Assembly (NCBI RefSeq): GCF_050948215.1
Contig: NC_135165.1
Coordinates: 4,810,501 to 4,874,500, forward strand
DNA length: 64,000 bases
From: Halictus rubicundus
Taxonomy: Eukaryota; Arthropoda; Insecta; Hymenoptera; Halictidae
Reading direction: 5' to 3'
Shown in pieces: positions 46,901 to 57,389 of this stretch; positions within the stretch are counted from its first letter, which is position 1, and each line of letters opens with the position of its first letter. The translations under genes were made by a program, and so were the position numbers. Below the pieces are notes generated by a model that had not been told where the DNA came from, searched no databases, and saw only the letters and a list, made by a program, of their open reading frames with translations.

Positions 46901-48591
46901 AAACACGCGATAGTGAACCGTAAAGGCTAGGAATTTCTGGCACGCGCAGGAAGTTAGGAGCGAGGACGAAATTAATTTCACCGGCAATGCGTGTCGGGCA
47001 GGACAGGTGGGTGGCTCGCGTGCACCTCGTTTACAGAATATTATACTTCGCAGAATAAACTACGTGGAACGATAATGGGAGTGCATCTTTTTGCCGGGTG
47101 CCTCGTTCAAAGAGCATCGTTGATAACTGGTGTAGTCACTTCATTACGATTACATGTACTTACGCAACGCATGTGCGATGGAGGATCGCGGAAGATGGGG
47201 TGCCCGATAAAATTTTCACGAGGCAAAGTAGTCGAGGAAGAATTTATGGAGCGAACCTTTTCAAACCAATATTTCTGCCGAGACATTTTCCAGAAACCCA
47301 TTACCGAATCAATTTATTATACCGAACGAAGTAACGAAAACGTTGGCGAATCAAATAATTGAGCGTCGTCGCTAAATAAATATTGTTGTACCCGTGATAA
47401 AAGATAATCAGAGTTTCCTCGTTTACCTACAGGCTCTTTGTAACTTTACTTTACACGAGTTCCTTGCCACTTTATTTTACACGACATTTACATTACCAGT
47501 TCTTCGGAACTTTGCTTTAAGCAAACTCTTAACTCAAATTATGTCCCTACCGCCGGCTTGACCGGCTCTTAATTAAATCACAACCTCGCGTTTCAAAATT
47601 CCTCCAGTTGTACTTGCAATTGGCGCTCAAAGAATTTTCGACATTACGTCGGTCATAACTCAATTAAAAGAATAAAGAGTACAAATTGCACGAGTATAAT
47701 ATACTCGGAAAAAGAGGAAGAAGAAGAAATATATCAATGGAAGAATGAATATTGGACTTTCCAATCTTACTGAAACCATGAAAAATATTAATACCGTTGA
47801 ATTATTCGAATTCAATGATCAAAGGCTCCGTAATGCGTTGTTCAATTCTCCTTTGATCCTCTAATTCGTGATTCTCGGTGATAGCAATCATCGCAAAAAT
47901 AGCGTAAAATTAATGTTGTTTTAGAATAACGATTGCGAACGGATTAACGAGGGTTTCTTGGTATCGGTAAAGATTATTCCCGAGCGGCTAATGCTTCACA
48001 GTATAATCTTGGTCTCAGCGAGGCTAGACGCTGAGCATCGTCACAGACGGAATAACTTTATGCAAACCGACGATCATACGGAACGCGCACGATCCAATTA
48101 ACAGAAGATGACAGCTGCCAAGCACACAGAGGAGCTCCCAAGCCGATGCCGCGGAATGCGTACCAAGAGCGATCGATGAATCATTAACGTGCGACGCGTG
48201 CTCGATTGTCGCGGACAAGACCTTTGTTCGTTGTTTAATTGATAATCCCCACTCGATGCCAGGCCAAGTCGGCCGAAATGAGCCACCTGCGCGTCAGTGT
48301 GGTCTGACAGGTCCTCGCTGTACCGGTATCCGACCAACTAAATGAGAATCAACCGCCACGGTGTGTAATCTTTCGCTCGAGATTATATCGTACGATATCT
48401 CGTGCCCCTCTCCTGCAACCCTAATTCGAACACTACGACTCCCACCCCCTCACTGCAAGTGTTCGTATCGCTGGCGGCTTTTGGACTCCCGCATTAGGTT
48501 GCTATGCCGTACCAAATTTCCGATCTCTAACTTTAACATTGACACGTTCGCGGTCACCTACGCCTGCGACATAAAGATTTCAAAAAGATAC
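43929..48591. other. Long gene-free stretch
   Basis: AT-rich with CpG-rich blocks at about 44800-45500, 45900-46330, 46850-47300 and 48000-48540. The 183-codon minus-strand frame (44798-45349) and the 123-codon frame at 46991 have no domain, signal peptide or flanking splice signals. No RNA gene was recognised. Confidence 0.5.
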
Positions 48592-48814
48592 TTAACACTG
48601 GAACTACCGAGCCCTAAACGTGACTTAGACTCATCCCTTTATGATGACAGCAAGATTGAATTTGCTCGGGTTTCGTACGATTTTTATGGTAACATGTACT
48701 CCGAAGAAGAGATATATTAAAAAATTTCTCGTGAAAACGTTTTCATAGTTCCAGTAATCGTGAAAGAAGAAAAATCATCCACCGGGCATTTGGTTCGGTG
48801 GTTCTAGTGGTTAA
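48592..48814 (-). mobile_element. F4 TTAA MITE, copy 2
   Basis: A 223-bp element starting TTAACACTGGAACTACCGA and ending TCGGTGGTTCTAGTGGTTAA. It aligns with the copy at 40706 at both ends and in part of the middle. The GTCA-type hairpin of that copy is lost here; a weaker CCACCG/CGGTGG pairing (48779-48784 with 48796-48801) takes its place. The plus-strand frame 48361-48720 that overlaps it is not a gene. Confidence 0.85.
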
Positions 48815-48972
48815 TAAACCATACACAATCAAAATTTTTTAAAATAATACAGCAAAAACAAAAGTAAAATTAAAAAATAATTCTATAATCTAATAATAAG
48901 ATACAGAGAGATTCTAGAGTCCAGAGGGGTTCCAGGGGGTCTAGAGTAGAGGGGTTCTTATAGATTCTATTC
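48815..48972. other. AT-rich spacer
   Basis: Short AT-rich sequence with a run of AGAGGGGTTC/AGGGGGTCTAGAG partial repeats just before the next element. Confidence 0.5.
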
Positions 48973-49377
48973 TACAGGGTCATCCGTTTTGAAACGGCCA
49001 AACGTCAACCAGCTATAGAGGACCCCAAATGGAACAACTTTCACCCCTAACACTTTTTTTGATTCGAAGTTATTTCATTCAGTCTCCACGGCGTGCCCCA
49101 TGTCAAAAAAACCAAGATCCAAAGGTCATACAAAAAAGTTGATTTAATAAAAAAGATGCCCCTATTTATTTTAAACGAAACAAAGGAAAAATCATCAAGA
49201 TACATAATTGCAGTCCTAATATATTTAATCTTAAGTGAACGCAAAAAAATGACGGGGTTTTGCAATTATCTAAAAATCAAGACCGAATCAAAAAAAGTGT
49301 TAGGGGTGAAAGTTGTTTCATTTGGGGTCCTCTATAGCTGGTTGACGTTTGGCCGTTTAAAAACGGATGACCCTGTA
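48973..49377. mobile_element. TA-flanked element with 92-bp TIRs
   Basis: Starts CAGGGTCATCCGTTTTGAAA and ends with the complementary TTTAAAAACGGATGACCCTG, with TA on each side (48973-48974 and 49376-49377). The inverted ends match over about 92 bp with only about three differences, including GTCAACCAGCTATAGAGGAC and AACTTTCACCCCTAACACTT. The centre is AT-rich. The frame 49093-49455 passes through both arm and flank and is not a transposase. It is a non-autonomous Tc1/mariner-type insertion by target and architecture; high arm identity suggests youth. Confidence 0.92.
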
Positions 49378-50047
49378 TATTCTATTCTAATAATTCTATT
49401 CTATTCTTATAATTCTATATTGTTGCTGTTAATGTGCAGCTATTGGGGAACATAGAGAGATACAAAAGATATAAATATAAATCACGACAGATATAAATTT
49501 TCATCATCTTCTTCTAGGAAATTGTGACCCGCAAAGAAGTTCTGACCCCTGAAACCGTAAAATAAATTGTAGCGCGGGGGGGTTGAAGGTAAAAATCTGA
49601 ATGAGGAGTCTGTGGCAAAGTGTGTTAAAGCATAGGGGTTCCGAAGACGTCGGGTAACTCGGAGGGCGCAGAGGTCCGAGGAGGAAAGACGCGCGTATCA
49701 AAATTCCATAATTGGGGTAGGTAGGGCACCCTCCGGTGTCTGGCGGGTAACGTTCACGTGACGGTTAACAGTGACGTCGATGGGAACGAGCACGTACACG
49801 GTAACCGACGTCTTCTGTCAATTCGGCTTTCCGGATTATTACAGCAGGATTGCGTAGAACCCGTTTACCCGGAACGTGTTGCGCAAGCGATTGCCGTCGG
49901 CAGGACTGCGAGAGTCGAGGCGAACGTGGGGGTTGGGGAAGGTTGAGGGTGGTTCGACGGGGAGCCGCACGACGTCTGCCGGAAATTGTAAACGTCCTCG
50001 AATCGCGTGCAGCCGGAAGGTGCGACTGACAGTGCTCGGACCCCATA
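49378..50047. other. AT-rich to GC-rich transition, no gene
   Basis: AT-rich to about 49530, then CpG-rich. Frames of 109-142 codons lie on opposite strands over the same DNA (49765-50205) and cannot both be real. No domain was recognised. Confidence 0.5.
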
Positions 50048-50482
50048 ATGCGCTCCCGGAGCCTGCTACTGCTGCTGGTTCTGGTTACCCGCTCGCCAGG
50101 CTTCCGTGCCGCGCCGGAAACTTGCGCGCTATACAAAACCACGTGTTCCTCGAGGATGATGGGACTGGATGGATATCCCAGTCGAACTTCCAAGATTGCA
50201 CGTAATTATCTTGCCCGGCAAGTTTCGCGCCGGTTAGGTTCCCGTGTGCGTGAAACGCCATACCGTACCCCCTGCGCGCCAGTGACAACGATACCCGGAA
50301 GGAACTTTGATCATTGCGGATCCACCGCACCCCTAGACACGGTCTATAGACTGTGTCAGGTTTCTAGTATTCACGGTTTTAACCCTTTCCGCACGAATGT
50401 CGGCATCGCGTTTGAGAATCATTCGATTATTAACCCTCGAACGACCGGCCTGTTTTACCTCAACTTACCGGAAGCCCATTAG
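50048..50482 (+). CDS. ORF with signal-peptide-like start, weak candidate
   Basis: The frame starts ATG with a reasonable context (CATAATGC) and reads MRSRSLLLLLVLVTRSPGFR: two basic residues, a seven-residue aliphatic stretch and a polar end, as in secretion signals. After a possible cleavage near Ala22-Ala23 come two Cys (residues 26 and 33). Beyond about residue 55 the composition looks random, so if any of this is real it is probably a first exon ending early; GTAATT just after AGATTGCAC near 50200 and GTTACC near 50084 are possible donors. No family was recognised, and the opposite strand is also open. Most likely chance. Confidence 0.13.
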   Translation: MRSRSLLLLLVLVTRSPGFRAAPETCALYKTTCSSRMMGLDGYPSRTSKIARNYLARQVSRRLGSRVRETPYRTPCAPVTTIPGRNFDHCGSTAPLDTVYRLCQVSSIHGFNPFRTNVGIAFENHSIINPRTTGLFYLNLPEAH

Positions 50483-52180
50483 CCTGAACTTTACGATTGC
50501 ACCCCTAAGCTTTTGACACCTATTACACGTCGTTCTATTCGTTTCGACGCGATGAATGCGAGTATGACTTTCGTTTTCGGCGGAAATTACGAGTTCCCGG
50601 GATATTCGCAGAAAACTTTCTTACTGGTGAATTTTGCTCGTAAGTGTGCGTCTGTGACGCAGACACAAACGTACGGGGGCGGCAGGGTTCTTACACGAAT
50701 ACTGGTTTGGTTTGGGTTAGGTTGGAAGGAGGGGGTGCCGCTTGTCTGTTTGTAACAGATGCGGCCGGCTATGCCTGTGACTGTGTCACTGATGCACACT
50801 TGCAGGCAGAATTCTGTGTGCTAAGTTTTTCGCAAATATCTCGGTAACTTCTAATTTTCTTAACTGATTATAATTCTCAATGACAGCGCTATATTAAAGA
50901 GGATCCTAAAAATCTTCTTTTACCCATTTTTGTCAGAAATGGATAAAATCCGGTGTGTACTTACGAGTAATCTTTTACGAAGTTCACAGCTATGAATTAT
51001 AAGCGTTTAAAATCTGCTAAATCGAAATCAGAAATCTGGGACGATCTGACGCGAGAAAAGCATCGATGAAAATGATCGTGAGCGGATTGAAGAGAATAGG
51101 AAGGAGAGCAGCAGTGGTTGAAGAGATTAAGAGAATGGGAACTGGATCATTTTAAGCTTCGCAAATATTACAATAGGAGGGATAGTGGTTACCGTTCAGT
51201 CAGCTAGGACGTCCAACACGGAGTGATAGGTTATTATGATACCCGGAGCCGTCGAACCTGCGAGCTACATATTTCTGGCCCCAGGGACACGCCCGTTTCC
51301 GTTTGGACCGTAAGTAAACGTCCCTCGAGTACCATAGATCCGGACGGGTCTACCTCTGACCTCCGTAAGGTTAACAACGCGCTGCATTACGGTCCAGGTG
51401 CAGCGGTTCAGACACTAAGCGTTATTTCATGAAATGGAAATTGGACTGAATTAAGTGGATGTGATTGCTGCTCTTGAATTGTGATCGCTGGGCTTTGTCC
51501 ATTTGTTATACTAACGGTACTCAACGTTGTACATTACTTTGCGATGCGCACTTTACCTGACAAAACAATCGATCCCCTACCTTATTATCTTTGCACGTGA
51601 TTGCATTCGAGATTACATTCGTTCATGATTGCGTACGTAATTATTTTAATTGCATATTAAGTTCATAAGTACGTCATTCGTTTCCAAAATGTCCACGAAA
51701 ATTAATTGAATCACTCATTGAGTCGCCGGAAATATTCGATTGATTAATGCTTTACCTGCATTTATCCTCAGCCGTAACATTTATAATTACGATATTCTAT
51801 CAAACGCGATATATCCTCTTGTAAAATGTGCACGAAGATAGTGTCGCAGGAAGGCTATAAATTGGTCGAGTTTCATGCTATGGATCTATTTATTATTCGC
51901 TTTAAATAACGGCGTGTATAACTAGTAGTGAACTTGTTGATGACAACAATTAAAAATTGGAGAAGTGGACAGTGCTTTTCTGCATCTAGTTTGAAAACGT
52001 CACGGAGAATGTAAAGAATATTTTTACATTATTTTCGACTCGCTAAAATTATTGAAAAAAGAAATATATTGTTATCCATTTCTCACGATCGAGTTAGAAA
52101 AATTGTATTTTGCACAAAACTCCGCAGTCTACTTATCACACTGTACCGGACAATCTCTTAGGTCCTCGAAGAACAAAATC
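50483..52180. other. Gene-free stretch
   Basis: GC-rich to about 50800, then AT-rich. Between 50640 and 50800 the string GTGTCTGTGACGCAGAC-like sequence and TGTGACTGTGTCACTGATGC form loosely repeated TGTGAC motifs. No gene was recognised. Confidence 0.5.
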
Positions 52181-52707
52181 TAAGGTGCAGCGGGGTAAAT
52201 CCGCACACGGGGCAAATCTGCACTAGGCCCTTATTTATTCGAATATACGTTGCATTGTACCAACTGTAAGGTAGAAATCACAAGTGCATGAACTGGGTTT
52301 GTGGAAACTGCAACAAAGGATAAAAAAAAAACAATATGAATGTGAGAGATGTCTTGACGATGATTGAATAAAAATTTGAATTTTTACTTTTATGTTATTT
52401 TATTACTAATAATAATTCCGCTTTTGCCCCCTAATATAAGGAAATAAGATTCAATAATTTTTAAACAGGTAGGTGCAGTTTTGCCCCAGTTTTGGGGAAG
52501 TCCGCCTTAGCAGCACTGTTTTTAATTTATTAAGAAAATCATAAGTTTCAGAAGATATTTTTAATCCAAATTAACGCAACTTAAAGAATAAACCATGCGC
52601 TAAATAAAAACATTAAGATTATTAGGTTTTAGTGGAATAGATAGAAAATACATCAGTTTAAAGTAAACTTTACAATGTCCGAGTTGGTTTTACCCCACTC
52701 CACCTTA
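52181..52707. mobile_element. Composite TA-flanked TIR element(s)
   Basis: The left end reads TAAGGTGCAGCGGGGTAAAT and the far right end on the minus strand TAAGGTGGAGTGGGGTAAAA (about 17 of 20 identical). A third, internal end lies on the minus strand from about 52511 (TAAGGCGGACTTCCCC), and its continuation GGGGCAAAACTGCAC matches GGGGCAAATCTGCAC just inside the left end. The unit may be a 331-bp element (52181-52511) with an extra half-element attached, or two nested copies. No coding sequence. Confidence 0.75.
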
Positions 52708-53922
52708 TATCAAAATTGATCAAAATTACGAGCATGTAAAATCCTCGATCAACTTATAGTCTCATTCGAACGTCAAGAATATCTGAAACAATTTCGAAAT
52801 GGCAAATCGACTTGAACGAATATAATTTTCTCCGCGGAAAACCGCGAACACCCGACGAACAGCGTCGATGAATTAATGGTGACAAATTACGCCGGTCCAG
52901 CGGCCGCCGCGCCGCGGGGAAAGTCTTGTTGCTAATGGGATGACCCATTAAATCCCCCGGTGAAATTGAATTCCGTTCTCGGTCGAATCGTCGGACAAAC
53001 GCCCGACAGAGGAGAAAAATTCTCGCAGCCGGCCGATATACGGTATCCGATATCCGTATCGAGCGTCCTGAGTTACGAACGCCTATCAGGAACGATGGAA
53101 ATCAGCCCTGTCCGTCCACCCGCGCGCCCTTCCGTGGCAATATACGATCACGTGACAGGACCTTCTGGTGTCTGGCACCGAAACGATCAGGAATCGATGT
53201 TCACGCGTGCCTTGACTCGGTCCGACATACCCGGTGCATGTTCGTGCCGTCGAGTACGCGGGTATCCGTGGTATCCCGACACGAGTACCTCGCCCACTCT
53301 CCCCGGCAGACGTTACACATCGCGTGGGACTCCCACAAAGACGTTCTGCGACCATCGAATCGGCACACTCTCTCGTAAATACAAAGTTACAAAACGGACG
53401 ACGAAGAGGGGACGGCGAATCCAGCGTCCCCGTGATCGAACTACACTGAACCTGCCAAGCACTGAAAGTAGCTCGTCTCTGCTTACAAAAATTGCTTACA
53501 AAAAATTACACGATTCTATTTAATTTAGAGTTTGTATCACTCTTCATGTATTAGATTTTTCGGAAAATAATTTCGCTTTTTCAAGGGATAATGAGAAACA
53601 AATGAAGTAATGGAAAACCATTTTGCCCCCGTCACGGGGTACGAAGAGGCACAAGATGGTTCCCATAAATTGTTCCGCAATAAATGCAAATTCCTTCTAA
53701 ATTATTTTCATCAACCCCCGCACAGGAGTTGCGGGACCTGCACAAAGTTGGCATGCACCCCAATCTCCGGTGAATTGTAATTACGATTCGTCGAAGTACA
53801 AACATACGCAATCTTGTATTTACGCAACTTTTGCGATCAACGTCTAGCATTTCACGATTATTATCCCCTGCATCAAATAAAATTTTTCCAGAACTCCAAG
53901 ATGAAGAAGTCACAGCAGAACG

Positions 53923-53953
53923 AAATTCCTGCCAATTCCTGCAAATTCCTGCT
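53923..53953. repeat. Three-copy 9-10-bp tandem repeat
   Basis: AATTCCTGC occurs three times in succession with one or two bases between copies. Confidence 0.9.
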
Positions 53954-54470
53954 CTAAACCTGAAACACATAACACCCCCAAGAGCAGCCCGTGGGACGGC
54001 ACACCCCAATCTTACGAACCCCCATCGGGAGTCCTCGCGTCGATTAACGAAGCAGCTCGCCAAATTCGAGATTCGCCGATGAAAAACCAACGATCCGTTT
54101 AATCGGATGGGTCAGTCGTCCTCTAAGACTCCGGAGAGGGGTGTAGGAGGGGGGTTGTTCGGGGGAGAGGTGGTTGAACGGGAGAATTGCTCGTCGTGTC
54201 GTATCGGAGAAACGATCGCCGAGGGGGTAAGATCGTTCTGCTAGCGAGTAGAAGCGTCTGCAGGGTCACAGCCCCCAGAAGACCCGCTAGTCTGATGGTG
54301 TGCTGCGGGGGTGGGTGTTGGTACAGCGACTCGTTGTCGTCTTTACACGACGAAGAGGGTGGTAACGCTGCCGCGGGTACGGTTGCCAAAGTTTAATGCA
54401 CCTTTGGTTTTCGGTCGTCGCGTTTCGCCGACGGCGCACGAGGACGCGGCCGCCGTTCTGGCGCCGGTTT

Positions 54471-54496
54471 CCTTCTTCCTTCTTCCTTCTTCCTTC
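54471..54496. repeat. (CCTTCTT)n short tandem repeat
   Basis: Three to four copies of a 7-bp pyrimidine unit. Confidence 0.9.
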
Positions 54497-56658
54497 GTCC
54501 ACCCTCCTCCGAACAGGATCCATCCTTGTCCTCGTCCTCCTCCTTCGTCCCGCTTCGTGCTCTTTTATGCCCGACTCCTGGCTCGGAATTCTTTCTCCTC
54601 GTCCCGCAGACTCTTCCTCTCTCGGCGTTTCTTACGACCGACGGCCTCTGCAACATCTGAAGAGATATCTTTCTATCGTTACACTTTATTGCCGAGCTCT
54701 TTCCTCGTTATTGAGCCAACCCTCCCACCCCTCACCACCCTTTACCCGACCTCGCGGCTCATCTCGTTGTCACTTTATTGAGCTTTAATGCTTCACTTGC
54801 TTCGCTGGCCCTTCGAGATGAGCAGCGAATACGAGACCGGGATGATTTCCGCTTCGGCTTTAAGCACTCGACGCCCGGACGAACCGCTTCTTCTCATTGG
54901 CTGCGAGAAACAGGCCAATCGAGGTTCTCGCTAAACACAGATAAACGTGACTGGTTCGCGAGAGTGACGAGGTTTTAATTAGATTTCACGCGATTTTTGG
55001 TGGGATTGGTTCCATGGGAGAGTCTTTCTTTCTCTCGTTCCTCTTCTACTTCTTCTTCTTTATTTTAAATTTTATGTCATCGTTATCAGACCATATGCTT
55101 CAATTCACCAATTCATTCGATCATTTTCTATTGGAGGAGTTTTCTCTTCAAGTGTAAAAATTTGTTCAACCATTGTTTTACATTGTCGTACAGCAGAGAA
55201 TAACATTGAATGCATAGGTCTTATACCATACAGAAAACGTAGAACTCGTGCGAAGGAAGCGTGCCAATTATGGCAACAATTTATGAATGAAAAGCGGAAT
55301 TGTGGAGGCGCTAGAAGAGTTTAAAAATATCGTTACCTCATTTTCGACTCGCTAAAATGATCGAAAGAATAAATGATTTTAAACCGCAGTAGTCTGAGCG
55401 GAAAATAAAATTGCAGTCTAATTATAATATTTACGCACACGAAAGCTTAAAAATAAGAAAGCTAAATATACAATAATAAGTTAGAACAAACAGTGAACAA
55501 ACGAATTAAATAGCACATAACGAACAGACATACTCTGCTGTATGTATGTTCGACAATGATCGCAAAACCGAGGCTCAATGTTGAAAACTGTGCGCCAAGA
55601 TAATCTCGGAAGCTCCAGTACTTAACCCTTTCTTTGGCCGCCCGTACAGTTTTTCAAACGATTTTCAAACAGAAGAAAAAGGGTTTTGCAACGTCAGGAG
55701 GAATTCTACCTATTCATCCTACCCCGCGCGAAAAGATAATGATGAGATCTCGAAGAAGATCTCGTGATGACGCCAGCATAAAGTACCTGCCTGGCGATCA
55801 TTATCGTTTTCGCCCGCGACGCCGTAGCCGCGCGGGTCTACCTTGGTCCGTGCTCGCATAAAATACGCATTATGCAAAACGCCACGCAGAACACGCGACG
55901 ATTCGAGCGATCGAACGATCGTGTGCCGGTTTCGAGGATCATTTTTTCCGGTTCGTCGCGAGCCTGTGTTTGTGCGGGAGATGGTTGATCAGCATACAGA
56001 ACGACTAATTTGTCACGTTCGTTAGAGAACAGGAACGTGTTCTTACCTCGATACCTATTAGGCGAAATTCTTTGCGCCGTTTTATACTTGATCGAATCCA
56101 TTTCCTTTCAATCTTCAATCTCAAAATCATTGTTCTCTATATTGAAAATTGAGGAAATATATTTACCCATTGTGTAGTCGGAAACAATTTTTCCTGAGTC
56201 TTCAAGGTTATATTTCTTCTTCTCGGTCATAAAAATACTATTTTACATTATTAGAATATTTTGACGCGCATTTTTATGTTGTTAGAGTATTCATATTCCA
56301 CTTCAGTCGCAAGAGGAGTCTTCCTCTAATTGAGAGGAGCTCGCCTTGCCTTTCCAAGGCCAAGAATCCGAGTTCCCGGAATCCTTAGTCAATAAATCAC
56401 TCGCATAAGCAGTTCGAGCGCCTTATTCATTAAAATTTGTACAACCACGCTCGTGTATTTAGTCGCTCGATTCTCAGCCGAATATTTCGGCTTACTTTCG
56501 CCAGATGCTGCACGCACAGAAGCCGAAAGCTTCGCAAGCAGCTCGCAGTTAACACGACTTTGTAATTAGTTCGCTGTAGACTAGCGTAACGCGTATGTGT
56601 GTGCCTGATTTATTAATCTGCAGCGAAGCGAGTTTATTGTTAACCGACAGTGTTCCAG

Positions 56659-56694
56659 ACACACACACACTCTCTCTCTCTCTATCTCTCTCTC
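56659..56694. repeat. Compound (AC)n(TC)n microsatellite
   Basis: Six AC units pass directly into TC units with one TATC interruption. Confidence 0.95.
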
Positions 56695-57360
56695 GAAACA
56701 TTCCGCGGCGTCTCCTTTTCCACTGGCAACTCTGTGTCAGTCGATCGTCATCGGCATTAGGTGCAGCAGAGGCAGGTACCCGTCGGGTATGCGATGCCGA
56801 GAGCCGGGACGATTGGATTCATTAAAAAAATATCGAGCTATCGGGAACCTGTCATTCGATTAACGGCGGATTCATCTCGCTACCTGGCAAGACTCGCAGA
56901 TTTAATTTCGCCACCCCCCGCCACCGGCGAGCATCGGGGAATAAAAGAGCAGTCGGTCCGGAGGAAGCTGTTTCCGCACGTCCGCTTTAAAGGATTGACC
57001 ACGACGCTTCCACGAAAGAAAACGTTAGCCTGCGATGTCCTCCGAGCCATTGCCAGCCGGCAAACAAACGATCTTTTTACCCTTTCTCAAAGGGAACAAT
57101 CTCGGGAACGGACACCATTTATTTCGAGCTGAACAGACTGCGCGAGGATTTCGAAGTTTCGCCTAAACCCGGAATGGAATTCTTTAAAATGCGGCTGGCG
57201 GTGATGAAGTAGTATTCGTTGAAGTGTCAGGCTCGGAAATATTATTTTTTAATACGTATAGTAACCAATCTATTCGTTTCTGCAAAACGAGAACCGCTCT
57301 GCTGCATTTATTTGTCCAGATGGTAGATGAAATTTCAAGTTTGATTTTGAACTTCAAATA

Positions 57361-57389
57361 TTTGAATGAACACATCGTGTTCATTCAAA
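57361..57389. repeat. Perfect 13-bp-stem hairpin, loop of 3
   Basis: Arm TTTGAATGAACAC, loop ATC, arm GTGTTCATTCAAA. Allowing one unpaired A, the stem extends by a further ATA/TAT. It lies in AT-rich DNA with no recognised element ends beside it. Confidence 0.93.

Larger units (their letters stand above)
52708..57360. other. GC-rich region, no recognised gene
   Basis: CpG-rich at about 52840-53470, 53620-54990, 55620-56100 and 56400-57180. The 187-codon frame at 52960-53523 is Arg/Ser/Pro/Thr-rich with no domain. Frames at 54123-54788 are open on both strands in pyrimidine-rich DNA. G-rich runs at 54131-54175 could fold into a G-quadruplex but have only three long G tracts. No gene was called. 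Confidence 0.5.

Noticed and set aside
49093..49455. 120-codon frame in the 48973 element
   Set aside because: It starts near the left arm, reads through the right TIR into flanking DNA and resembles no transposase.
50381..50440. Two TTAACCC strings that might bound another F1-like element
   Set aside because: They point the same way, no complementary GGGTTAA end is present, and the inner sequence does not match F1.
52960..53523. 187-codon frame
   Set aside because: Random-looking Arg/Ser/Thr/Pro-rich translation in a GC-rich block with an overlapping open minus-strand frame and no recognisable feature.
54131..54175. G-quadruplex
   Set aside because: Only three long G tracts are present within the usual loop limits; a fourth tract is too far away.
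55622..55700. TTAACCCTTTCTTTGGCC as a possible F1 end
   Set aside because: Similarity stops after TTAACCCTTT and no second end was found.
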